NCBI RefSeq assembly: GCF_024172125.1
Contig: NZ_JAMZEA010000006.1
Coordinates: 558,001-622,000, forward strand
Length of the DNA: 64,000 bases
Source: Actinomadura rupiterrae
GTDB lineage: Bacteria; Actinomycetota; Actinomycetes; Streptosporangiales; Streptosporangiaceae
Direction: 5' to 3'
Under the pieces are notes generated by a model. That model searched no databases and was not told where the DNA came from. It saw nothing but the letters and a program-made list of their open reading frames with translations. A program made the position numbers and the translations under genes. Positions 14,326 through 21,877 of the stretch are shown here, in pieces. Positions within the stretch are counted from its first letter, which is position 1. Each line of letters begins with the position of its first letter.

Positions 14326-15357
14326 ATGCCGCTTTGGCCCGATGACCTGGCCGGACAGGTTCACGAGCACGTCTTCGACAGCGCCCTGCTGCGCGGCAAC
14401 CCGCTCGGCGACCCGCACGAGCGGCCGCTGTGGGTCTACACGCCGCCCGGCTACGACGACGACCCCGAACGGCGCTACCCGACCGTGTACATGCTGATCG
14501 GCTTCACCGGTCAGGTGCGGTTCTGGGGCAACAAGCCCGCCGCCTACCGCGAGTCCGTGCCGGTGACCACCGACCGGCTGTTCGCGCGCGGCGAGGCGCC
14601 GCCCGCGATCCTGGTGTTCGTCGACGCGTTCACGCTGTACGGCGGCAGCCAGTACATCGACTCGCGCGGGACCGGCCGCTACCACTCGTACCTGTGCGAC
14701 GAGGTCGTCCCGTGGGTGGACGCGCATTACCGGACGCTCGCCTCGCGCGACCACCGCGGCATCGCGGGCAAGTCGAGCGGCGGGCTCGGCGCGTCCATCA
14801 CCTCGATGATGCGCCCCGACCTGTTCGGCGCGTTCGCGACGCACTCGGGCGACTCGCTGTCGGAGGCGCAGTACACGCCGCACTTCTACAAGGCCGTCCG
14901 CGACCTGCGCGCCTACGACGCCGACATCTTCGCGTGGTGGAAGGACTTCCGGTCGCGCGTGGCGTTCACCAAGGACGAGGACATGCGGCTGCTGGAGATC
15001 CTCGGTGTTTCGGCCTGCTTCTCGCCCGCCGAGGACGGCACGCCCGTGCTGCCGTTCGACCCGGTGACGGGCCGGCTGCGTCCGGACGAGTGGCAGCGCT
15101 GGCTCGACTGGGACCCGGTGCGGATGGCTCCCGCGCACGCGGACGCGCTGCGCTCGATGCGCGGCATCTGGATCGACGCGGGCGTCCGCGACGAATGGTT
15201 CCTGGACCTGGGCGCGACCGCGTTCCGCCAGGCCGTCGCGGACGCTGGCGTGCCGGACGACGCCGTCCGGTTCGAGCTGTTCAACGGCGGTCACATGGCG
15301 ATCGAGTACCGGCAGCCGCCCGCGATCGCCTGGCTCTCCGGCGTCCTCTCGGACTAG
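14326..15357 (+). CDS. Alpha/beta hydrolase, esterase D/Ag85-like
   Basis: 343 aa without a signal peptide. RPLWVYTPPGYDDDPERRYPTVYMLIGF is typical of esterase-D-type enzymes (here in two parts around the PPGYDD loop). GIAGKSSGGLGAS has the GxSxG nucleophile Ser at about residue 149, and LFNGGHMAIEYR carries the catalytic His near the end. GAGGAGGACC precedes the ATG. The upstream dyad shared with the MarR gene indicates that MarR represses it. Probable role in degrading an ester-containing compound that is the MarR ligand; this is inference. Confidence 0.88.
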   Translation: MPLWPDDLAGQVHEHVFDSALLRGNPLGDPHERPLWVYTPPGYDDDPERRYPTVYMLIGFTGQVRFWGNKPAAYRESVPVTTDRLFARGEAPPAILVFVDAFTLYGGSQYIDSRGTGRYHSYLCDEVVPWVDAHYRTLASRDHRGIAGKSSGGLGASITSMMRPDLFGAFATHSGDSLSEAQYTPHFYKAVRDLRAYDADIFAWWKDFRSRVAFTKDEDMRLLEILGVSACFSPAEDGTPVLPFDPVTGRLRPDEWQRWLDWDPVRMAPAHADALRSMRGIWIDAGVRDEWFLDLGATAFRQAVADAGVPDDAVRFELFNGGHMAIEYRQPPAIAWLSGVLSD

Positions 15358-15375
15358 CGGACTAACGGCGGCGGG

Positions 15376-17406
15376 TTAGCGGCGCGAGACGGTTCGGGTC
15401 ACGCCTGCCGCCACAGTGGACACCAGAATCCAGCCGACGGCGACCAGCACGTAGGAGAACCACTGCTGCAGGCCCTTCGGGTTGAAGGCGTACTTCTGCC
15501 CGAGCGTCACCAGCGGCAGCATCAGGTCGAGCGTGTAGACGAACGGGTTGAAGTGCGGAGCCTCGTCCTTCTTCAGCGGAGCGGGGTGATGCAGGGCGAA
15601 GACGGTCGTGCCTATGGCGAGGAAGAAGGCCACCCATGCGGCGGCGAGCCAGGGCCGGTAGCCATAGCCGACCGTCACGTCCTGGACGAGGCCCCAAGCG
15701 CGCGCGACGGGCGACTTGAACTGGCGCTGATGCCGTTCCCGCTCATAGAGGATGCGTTGCGCCTGCGACTGCATCCCTAGGCGGACGTACATCTGCGCCA
15801 GCTGGTCGCATGCCTGCGGTCGCTGGTCCAGAGGCAGACGTTCCACCCAGGCGAGGCGTTCGCGGGCGGACAGGGCCGGTTGCAGCGTCTCGTATACGAG
15901 TCCGTCCGTGCTCAGCGCCTCCGGCCATTTCTCGGGAAGGTCGCGCAGGACGGTCAGCCGGGCGCCGTTGAGGACCACCCGGCCCTCGGCGGCGTCCGGA
16001 AGCAGGACGAGTTCGGTCGCCCGCGCCCCGGAGAGGTCGAGCGCCGTGCCGCCAGGGCACCGGACGTCGATTCCGGTCAGGTCGATACCAAGCCGGAACC
16101 GGCTGTCCACGAGCCGGATCTCGCGGTCGGCGACGACTTCGAGCAGGCGGATGCTGGAGGCCACCTCGTTCCGGGTGAACCGGAAAGCGACGTCGTCGGG
16201 CGCGCCGCGCAGCCGCATCTTGCTCGCGAGGACGCTGCCGCCGAGGCCGCTGTTGCTGATCCGGATCTCACCCTCGGCCCGCAGGTCGCTGAGCCGGAGC
16301 GTGCCGCCGATCTCGCCGTTCTCCATGTCCAGGCACATGCCGTTCCGCCCTGGACGCAGGTCGGCGTTGATCAGGCTGAACTCCCCGGCGACGCGCGTGC
16401 CGCGCAACCGGATCTCGCCGTCGCGGACGCGCAGCCGCGGCGCGTCGAGGTGGCCGATGGACGCGCGGTCGAGATGCAGGGCGGTGCGTCCCGTGCCGGT
16501 CAGGTCCGCGTCGGCGAGGTGCAGGCCCGCATCGAGGGTCACGCCGGTCAGCCTGAACTCGCCCTTGACGGTCAGGCCGTTCTCGCACCAGAACGCGCCG
16601 GTGACGTGGGCGCGGGCCGCGCTCAGCGCGAAACCGCCGGGATTGCTCAGCCGCGCGCGGGGCAGCAGCAGCGGGCCGCGGATCTCCGCGCTGCGCAGGC
16701 GGAACTCCCCGTCGGTCACCAGCCGGGTGCCCTCAAGGCCCTCGCCGAAGCTCGCGTTGTCGATGTCGAGCACGACCGCGCCGGGGTTCTCCAGGCGGGC
16801 GCGGGACAGCTCGAACAGGCCGGTCACGCGCGCGCCGCGCAGCACGACCGGACCGTCCGCCACCAGGTCGGGGCAGCCGAGGTCGCCGCGCACCGACACG
16901 CCCTCGCCGTCGAGCGCGGCGCCGTGCTCCGACCGGCCGAGGGTCGCGCCGTGCAGGCGGAGGCCGCCGCCGATCTCGGCCTGGTCGACGCGGATGCCGC
17001 GCTCGATCCGGGTGCCGCGCAGGTCGAGCACGCCGTCGATCCGCGCCCGCGGCGCCTTGAGCTGGCGCAGGCGGCTGCCGACGAGGCGGACCGTCCGGGT
17101 GGTGGCCTCGGCCAGCCGCACCGTCCCCTCGAAGACGCAGTTCTCGCAGACCAGCGCGACGCCGACGGTCGCGCCCATCAGGTCCAGCGGTCCGGTGACC
17201 GTCGCGCCGCGCAGCCGGATCGCGGCGAGACCTCCCGGTTCGGCCTCCCGCGCGCCGAGCAGCAGGGCCCGGACGACCTCGGCGCGGACGGTCCGGCCGG
17301 CCTTGTCGGCGGCCTTGTCGGCGGCTTTCGCCAGGTCCGTCCAGGCCCCGGTCGGGAAGGCGTCCCAGAGGAGTTGCTCGGCGTCGGTCAGGTCGTCGGG
17401 CTCCAC
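15376..17406 (-). CDS. Pentapeptide/beta-helix-like membrane protein (family often labelled membrane-associated oxidoreductase)
   Basis: About 676 aa from the GTG at 17406, 4 bp after the regulator stop. After an N-terminal helical segment (LTDAEQLLWDAFPTGAWTDL, VRAEVVRALLLG) come some 20 short repeats of the type LRGARVTGxxxLxxA that predict a right-handed beta-helix (about residues 60-470). The C-terminal part has a helical region (YVRLGMQSQAQRILYERERHQR) and two transmembrane segments (WLAAAWVAFFLAIGTTVFAL, WFSYVLVAVGWILVSTVAAG), ending VAAGVTRTVSRR. Streptomycete homologues carry the oxidoreductase label, but I see no cofactor motif. Coupled to the ArsR-type gene upstream. Confidence 0.85.
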   Translation of the reverse strand: MEPDDLTDAEQLLWDAFPTGAWTDLAKAADKAADKAGRTVRAEVVRALLLGAREAEPGGLAAIRLRGATVTGPLDLMGATVGVALVCENCVFEGTVRLAEATTRTVRLVGSRLRQLKAPRARIDGVLDLRGTRIERGIRVDQAEIGGGLRLHGATLGRSEHGAALDGEGVSVRGDLGCPDLVADGPVVLRGARVTGLFELSRARLENPGAVVLDIDNASFGEGLEGTRLVTDGEFRLRSAEIRGPLLLPRARLSNPGGFALSAARAHVTGAFWCENGLTVKGEFRLTGVTLDAGLHLADADLTGTGRTALHLDRASIGHLDAPRLRVRDGEIRLRGTRVAGEFSLINADLRPGRNGMCLDMENGEIGGTLRLSDLRAEGEIRISNSGLGGSVLASKMRLRGAPDDVAFRFTRNEVASSIRLLEVVADREIRLVDSRFRLGIDLTGIDVRCPGGTALDLSGARATELVLLPDAAEGRVVLNGARLTVLRDLPEKWPEALSTDGLVYETLQPALSARERLAWVERLPLDQRPQACDQLAQMYVRLGMQSQAQRILYERERHQRQFKSPVARAWGLVQDVTVGYGYRPWLAAAWVAFFLAIGTTVFALHHPAPLKKDEAPHFNPFVYTLDLMLPLVTLGQKYAFNPKGLQQWFSYVLVAVGWILVSTVAAGVTRTVSRR

Positions 17407-17410
17407 CTGA

Positions 17411-18016
17411 TCATTCTGGGACCGCCGGGCCGTCCGGGCCAGGGCCGTCCGCGAACTCGTCGGCCGGGGCGGTCTCACTCGGGAACAGGATGGGGCTGAG
17501 CAGGTAGCGATCGCGGCCGGGTCCGGCCTGGTGCTTGAGGTGCGGGACGATCGCGGCGCGCAGGTCGGCGAGCAGCGCGGCCAGCTCGTCCGGGCTGAGC
17601 CAGAGCGCGTGCTGCCGGTACCCGACCGGATCGGACGCCGGGTCGGAGCCGTCGCGGTCCAGGTAGGCGTCGAACTCAGCGGCCAAGGCGGCGAGCGCGG
17701 CGGTGAACGCGGCGCGGTGCTCGTCCGGCGACAGCGCGGCGGCCTCGGCCGGGTCGACGTCCGCGCGCTCGCGGCTGAGCCGGTACCGGCGCTCGACCGC
17801 GCCGCGCACGCGCCGCTCGTCCGCGACCTCCAGCACTCCCCCGGCGGCGAGCGCCTCCACGTGCCGGTACACGGTCGCCTTGGAGACGTCCGGGACCAGC
17901 TCGGCGAGCCGCGAGGTCGGCAGGACGCGCCCGCCGCGCAGCGCGTGCACGATCCGCAGCCGGACGGGATGGGCGAAGAGTTCCAGGGTGCGCACGGGAC
18001 GAATGCTCTCACACAT
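17411..18016 (-). CDS. ArsR-type winged-helix regulator
   Basis: About 201 aa. The HTH is at residues 10-75 (LELFAHPVRLRIVHALRGG, LAELVPDVSKATVYRHVEALAAGGVLEVADERRVRG), followed by a C-terminal helical domain as in the YdfF/padR-like ArsR group (LSPDELAALLADLRAAIVPH). The ATG at 18016 is preferred to the one at 18034 because AGAAAGG lies 5 bases upstream. The dyad TTCTCA-N4-TGAGAA spans the divergent start codons and is a likely operator. Its gene is followed by, and coupled to, the beta-helix membrane protein. Confidence 0.88.
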   Translation of the reverse strand: MCESIRPVRTLELFAHPVRLRIVHALRGGRVLPTSRLAELVPDVSKATVYRHVEALAAGGVLEVADERRVRGAVERRYRLSRERADVDPAEAAALSPDEHRAAFTAALAALAAEFDAYLDRDGSDPASDPVGYRQHALWLSPDELAALLADLRAAIVPHLKHQAGPGRDRYLLSPILFPSETAPADEFADGPGPDGPAVPE

Positions 18017-18023
18017 GCTACCT

Positions 18024-18039
18024 TTCTCAAACATGAGAA
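18024..18039. promoter_or_regulatory. Operator over the divergent start codons of the ArsR-type and hydrolase genes
   Basis: TTCTCA (18024-18029) and TGAGAA (18034-18039) are perfect arms with a 4-base centre. The hydrolase ATG (18033) lies within it and the regulator start is 8 bp away. The hydrolase has only pyrimidine-rich sequence before its ATG, so leaderless transcription controlled directly by this site is plausible. Confidence 0.55.
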
Positions 18040-18914
18040 CAGATGAGTGGACCCCTCCGCCCTACGCCGCTCCGGACGCCTTCAAGGAGCAGGACGTCAC
18101 GCTCGGCTCGGTCGGCGGTTCGCTGGTAGTGCCGCACGCCGGAGGCGACGTCGGCGTGGTGCTGCTGAGCGGCGGCGGACCGTTCGACCGCGACGGAACG
18201 GCCGGACCGAACAAGCCGCTGAAGGACCTCGCCTGGGGGTTGGCCGCTCGCGGGGTCGCGTCCGTGCGCTTCGACAAGCCGTCCGGGCAGGCCGCGACCA
18301 TGGCGGACGAGTACGTGCCGTTCGCCGCCGAAGCCGTCCGGCAACTCCGCGAGCTGGTGAAACGCGTCTTCGTCGTCGGACACAGCATGGGCGGCAAGGT
18401 CGCCCCGCGCGTCGCGAGCGCAGTCGGCGTGGACGGGCTGGTTCTGCTCGCCACCGATGCCGAGCCGATGCATCGCGCGGCGGTGCGGGTGTCGCGGCAT
18501 CTGGCGGCGCTCGATCCCGCCTACGCCGAGTTCGCCGCGCAGATCGAGCGCCAGGTCGCGGCACTGGAGTCGCTCGCGCCGGACACGCCGTCCGCCGACC
18601 TGCCGTTCGGGTTCCCCGCGTCCTACTGGCGTGATCTGCTCGACTACGACCCGGTTGAAGCGGCAGGGGCGCTCGGCGTGCCGCTGCTCATCGCGCAGGG
18701 CGGGCGCGACTACCAGGTCACCGTCGCCGACGACCTCTCCCGCTGGCAGACCGCCCTGAAGGGACGGTCGGATGTGACGTTCCGGGTCTACGAGTCCGAC
18801 GACCACATGTTCTTCCCGGGCTCCGGCCCGTCCCTCCCCTCCGACTACCTGCAGCCGCAGCATGTAGACCCGGCCGTCATCGAAGACGTGGCCGCCTGGC
18901 TGCTCGCGCACTGA
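18033..18914 (+). CDS. Alpha/beta hydrolase (dienelactone hydrolase/acyl-peptidase-like)
   Basis: 293 aa. VVLLSGGGPFDRDGTAGPNKPL is the oxyanion strand region (here above 20 residues only in part: VVLLSGGGPFDRDG). FVVGHSMGGKVAPRVA has the GxSxG nucleophile, IAQGGRDYQVT the acidic residue, and YESDDHMFFPG the catalytic His. No Shine-Dalgarno is present before the ATG; the ACCTTTCTCAAAC upstream fits a leaderless mRNA. It is divergent from the ArsR-type regulator and shares its operator, so it is probably a target. Confidence 0.88.
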   Translation: MRTDEWTPPPYAAPDAFKEQDVTLGSVGGSLVVPHAGGDVGVVLLSGGGPFDRDGTAGPNKPLKDLAWGLAARGVASVRFDKPSGQAATMADEYVPFAAEAVRQLRELVKRVFVVGHSMGGKVAPRVASAVGVDGLVLLATDAEPMHRAAVRVSRHLAALDPAYAEFAAQIERQVAALESLAPDTPSADLPFGFPASYWRDLLDYDPVEAAGALGVPLLIAQGGRDYQVTVADDLSRWQTALKGRSDVTFRVYESDDHMFFPGSGPSLPSDYLQPQHVDPAVIEDVAAWLLAH

Positions 18915-18935
18915 GCGTTGTCGGCGCGAGGCGTT

Positions 18936-19880
18936 TCAGAGGTGTTGGGTGGTGGCGAAGGCGAGTTTTGCGGGGTTGAGGACCATGTGGAGGGCGCTGA
19001 CTCGGGCGCCGTCCGTTTCTACGACGGCGACTAGGAGCACGATGTCGCGGGCGTGGACGATGAAGCCTGGGGCGCCGTTGACCTCCGTGAGGTCGAAGGC
19101 GATCTCGGCGGGGTCGAGGTCGGGGAGGCCGCCCGGCCAGCGGGAGCCGTCGCGAATCCGGTCCATGAGGCCGAGCAGGTAGCGGGCGAAGCGCTCGCGG
19201 CCCTGCACGGGGCGGCGCGCGGCGGTGCGCCCGCCGCCGTCCGCCCAGGCCGTGGCGTCCTCGGCGAGCAGCCGGACGAGGCCGTCCAGGTCGCCGGTCG
19301 AGGCGGCGGCGAGGAAGCGCTCGACGATCCGCCCGCGCCGCGCGGCGTCGGCCTCGAACCGCTTGCGGCGCTCGCCGACGTGGGCGCGGGCGCGGTGGTG
19401 CAGCTGGCGCGCGTGCGCCTCGTCCACGTCCAGGATGTCGGCGATCTCCCGGTACGGCAGGCCGAACGCCTCGCGCAGCACGAACACCGCGCGCTGCGGC
19501 GGCGACAGCGTCTCCAGCAGCACCAGGACACCCATCGACACCGACTCGCGCTGCTCCACGGTCTCCAGCGGGCCGAGCGCGCCGCCGCCCGTGACCACCG
19601 GCTCGGGCAGCCAGGGGCCGGGGTACCGCTCGCGGGTCGCGCGGGCGAGCGCGAGCCGGCTCAGGCACAGGTTCGTGACGACCTTGGTGAGCCACGCGGC
19701 AGGGGTCTCGATCTGCTCCCGGTCGGCGCGGTCCCAGCGCAGGTAGGCGTCCTGGACGGCGTCCTCGGCCTCCGCGGCCGAGCCGAGCAGCCGGTAGGCG
19801 AGCCCGAACAGCCGCCCGCGGGACCGCTCGAACTCCAGCGCCGCGTCCTGCTTCGGATGGGTCCGCGGCGCTTCGTCCAT
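18936..19880 (-). CDS. ECF sigma factor of the ECF41 (SigJ-like) group
   Basis: 314 aa. Sigma region 2 (RGRLFGLAYRLLGSAAEAEDAVQDAYLRW in part: LGSAAEAEDAVQDAYLRW) and region 4 (LSPPQRAVFVLREAFGLPYREIA) are followed by a C-terminal SnoaL-like domain of about 115 residues. The ECF41 hallmarks WLPEP (linker) and NPAKL (variant of NPDKL, near the end) are both present. In this group the C-terminal domain regulates activity and the usual neighbour is a carboxymuconolactone decarboxylase/oxidoreductase/epimerase gene; none is adjacent here. The ATG at 19880 is preferred; a TTG at 19904 is possible. Confidence 0.93.
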   Translation of the reverse strand: MDEAPRTHPKQDAALEFERSRGRLFGLAYRLLGSAAEAEDAVQDAYLRWDRADREQIETPAAWLTKVVTNLCLSRLALARATRERYPGPWLPEPVVTGGGALGPLETVEQRESVSMGVLVLLETLSPPQRAVFVLREAFGLPYREIADILDVDEAHARQLHHRARAHVGERRKRFEADAARRGRIVERFLAAASTGDLDGLVRLLAEDATAWADGGGRTAARRPVQGRERFARYLLGLMDRIRDGSRWPGGLPDLDPAEIAFDLTEVNGAPGFIVHARDIVLLVAVVETDGARVSALHMVLNPAKLAFATTQHL

Positions 19881-19898
19881 GGGCCGAGTATCCAACTC

Positions 19899-19912
19899 GT
19901 TCAAATTTAAAC
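19899..19912. promoter_or_regulatory. AT-rich palindrome between the sigma factor and dioxygenase genes
   Basis: GTTCAAATTTAAAC is palindromic at 12 of 14 positions and is conspicuously AT-rich for this DNA. It lies 13 bp before the dioxygenase ATG and 19 bp before the sigma-factor ATG. No MarR/LysR-type gene is adjacent, so the binding protein is unknown. Confidence 0.45.
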
Positions 19913-19924
19913 TACAGTGGGGGC

Positions 19925-20686
19925 ATGGCCACCATGCCCACGATCTACCTCAGCCACGGCGCGCCGCCGCTCGCCGACGACCCGGTCTGGCCCGGCGAGC
20001 TGGCGGCGTGGGCCGCCGGCCTGCCGCAGCCCGAGGCCGTCCTCATGGTCTCCGCGCACTGGGAGGACGCGCCCGTCACCGTCGGCGCGACCTCGCCCGT
20101 CCCGCTGGTGTACGACTTCTGGGGGTTCCCGGAGAAGTACTACCAGGTCACCTACCCCGCACCCGGCGCGCCGGAGCTGGCCGCGAAGGTGCGCGGGCTG
20201 CTCGGGCCGTCCGTCCACGAAGCGCCGGAACGCGGCCTCGACCACGGCGCGTACGTCCCGCTGAAGGAGATGTACCCGGACGCGGACGTCCCGGTCCTCC
20301 AGATGTCGATGCCGACGCTCGACCCGTCCGAGCTGTACGACCTCGGCCGCCGGCTCGCGCCGCTCCGGGACGAGGGCGTGCTGATCGTCGGCAGCGGGTT
20401 CTTCACGCACAATCTACGCGCCCTCGACCCGACCGGCGGGGTCGCGGCCGCGACGGCCGAGTTCGACGAGTGGGGCCGCCGCGCGCTCGACGCGCACGAC
20501 GTGGACGCGCTGCTCGACTTCCAGCACAAGGCCCCGGCGCCGGACTTCGCGCATCCGCGCACCGAGCACTTCGCGCCGCTGTTCGTCACGCTCGGCGCGG
20601 CGTCCGCGCAGAGCGAGGACGCCACCAGCCAGCCGATCGACGGCTACTGGCTCGGCATGGCGAAGCGGTCCGTGCAGTTCGGCTGA
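19925..20686 (+). CDS. DODA-type class III extradiol dioxygenase
   Basis: 253 aa. The family opens catecholic rings, or DOPA, using non-haem iron or zinc. Candidate ligands are His in YLSHGAPP, His in MVSAHWED, and His in RGLDHGAYVPLKEMYP and GSGFFTHNLR; RTEHFAPLFVTLGAA is the conserved C-terminal block. GGGGG precedes the ATG by 2-6 bases. The length and motif order match YgiD/LigB-like DODA enzymes. It is divergent from the ECF41 sigma factor. Confidence 0.92.
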   Translation: MATMPTIYLSHGAPPLADDPVWPGELAAWAAGLPQPEAVLMVSAHWEDAPVTVGATSPVPLVYDFWGFPEKYYQVTYPAPGAPELAAKVRGLLGPSVHEAPERGLDHGAYVPLKEMYPDADVPVLQMSMPTLDPSELYDLGRRLAPLRDEGVLIVGSGFFTHNLRALDPTGGVAAATAEFDEWGRRALDAHDVDALLDFQHKAPAPDFAHPRTEHFAPLFVTLGAASAQSEDATSQPIDGYWLGMAKRSVQFG

Positions 20687-20689
20687 GCC

Positions 20690-21814
20690 TTATCCGGGCA
20701 GGCCGTAGACGCGGCGGGCGTTGCCTGCCGCGATCAGCTCGGTGAGTCGGGACGCGTCGGACGGCGTCCACGATCCCTCGGTCACGCCCGCGTCCATGAT
20801 CTGGGCGAGCGCGCGCCGGAACAGGACGGCCGCCAAGTGGTAGAACTCGGCGAGGCCGTACGCATCGGACGAGTAGAGCACCTTGCCGAACGGGGCCAGT
20901 TCGAGCAGCTCGTCCAGCAGAACGGGCGCGCGGTCGCCGACGCCGTGCAGGGCGAGGCCGACGTCCGCGTACACGTTCGGGAAGACCTGCGCGAGGTATC
21001 CGGCGCTGCGATGGAACGGGTAGTTGTGCAGGAGCAGCACCGGCGTGCCCGTTGTGGTCAGCTCGCGGAGGAGGTCGGTGAGCAGGAGCGGGTCGCCTCG
21101 CCTGAGATCGGCGTCCGCGTCGCCGTATCCGACATGGAACTGGATCGGCAGGCGCAGGTCTGAGGCACACCAGATCAGGAACCGGTGCAGTACCGGGTCG
21201 TCCACGCGCGGTCGGCTTTGGCGGAGGAGTCCTGCGGCGGCGGCCGTGACTTCGCGGTCGGTGGGGCGTTCGCCTTGCAGGGCGAGACCGGCTCGGTAAG
21301 CGGCGATCGACTTGACGCCTACCGCGTTGCGGGTGCGGTCGGCGAGGGCCTCGCGGAACGCGTCGGGGAAAGCGTCCGCGCTTGCTGTGGTTGCGGCAAC
21401 CTGCTCGGCCAGGGACTCCAGGCGGACGATCTCGTGCGCCCGCGCGTTCGCCAAGGCGCCCAGTTCGTCCGGGGCGAGCAGCGCGTCCGGGTTGAAGCCG
21501 GTGTCGACGCAGAGGGCCGCCAACCCGGCGGACGCCAGGAAGCGCCGGTTGACCTCGGCGAAGCCGAGCTCGGCGCGGCGCGCGAGGTACTCGTCCGGCG
21601 TCACGCGCGGTGGGAGGTCGAGCACGGGCGCGCACCAGCGCCGGACGGCCAGCCCGACACGCGTGTCGAAGAGGCTGGCGCCGGGCGGTGGCGCGTCCGC
21701 CTCGGTGAGCAGCGCCTCGAACGACGCGCGGTCGAGATCGCGACGCACCACCCCATGGCAGTGATGGTCGACCAGCAGCGGAATGTCGTCGCGCACCCGC
21801 GCCTCCCTCGTCAT
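20690..21814 (-). CDS. Amidohydrolase of the FluG N-terminal type
   Basis: 374 aa. VDHHCHGVV is the HxH metal site at about residue 17; LPIQFHVGYGDADADLRRG, PVLLLHNYPFHRSAGYLA and KVLYSSDAYGLAEFYHLA carry the later His and Asp ligands of the TIM-barrel amidohydrolase_2 fold. In fungal FluG this domain is fused to a glutamine synthetase-like domain; here the divergent neighbour encodes exactly that partner. Probable role in hydrolysing the gamma-glutamyl or similar compound made or used by the ligase. It ends 4 bp after the dioxygenase stop (convergent). Confidence 0.9.
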   Translation of the reverse strand: MTREARVRDDIPLLVDHHCHGVVRRDLDRASFEALLTEADAPPPGASLFDTRVGLAVRRWCAPVLDLPPRVTPDEYLARRAELGFAEVNRRFLASAGLAALCVDTGFNPDALLAPDELGALANARAHEIVRLESLAEQVAATTASADAFPDAFREALADRTRNAVGVKSIAAYRAGLALQGERPTDREVTAAAAGLLRQSRPRVDDPVLHRFLIWCASDLRLPIQFHVGYGDADADLRRGDPLLLTDLLRELTTTGTPVLLLHNYPFHRSAGYLAQVFPNVYADVGLALHGVGDRAPVLLDELLELAPFGKVLYSSDAYGLAEFYHLAAVLFRRALAQIMDAGVTEGSWTPSDASRLTELIAAGNARRVYGLPG

Positions 21815-21877
21815 GCCGTCAGGACGACCCTACGATGCGTAATTGCGGGTCGAGGGGTCGAGCGACGGGAGCAGACC

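Noticed and set aside
21185..21877. N-terminal extension of the glutamine synthetase family protein
   Set aside because: It is antisense to the FluG-like amidohydrolase; the GTG at 21878 has a ribosome-binding site and gives a normal family length.
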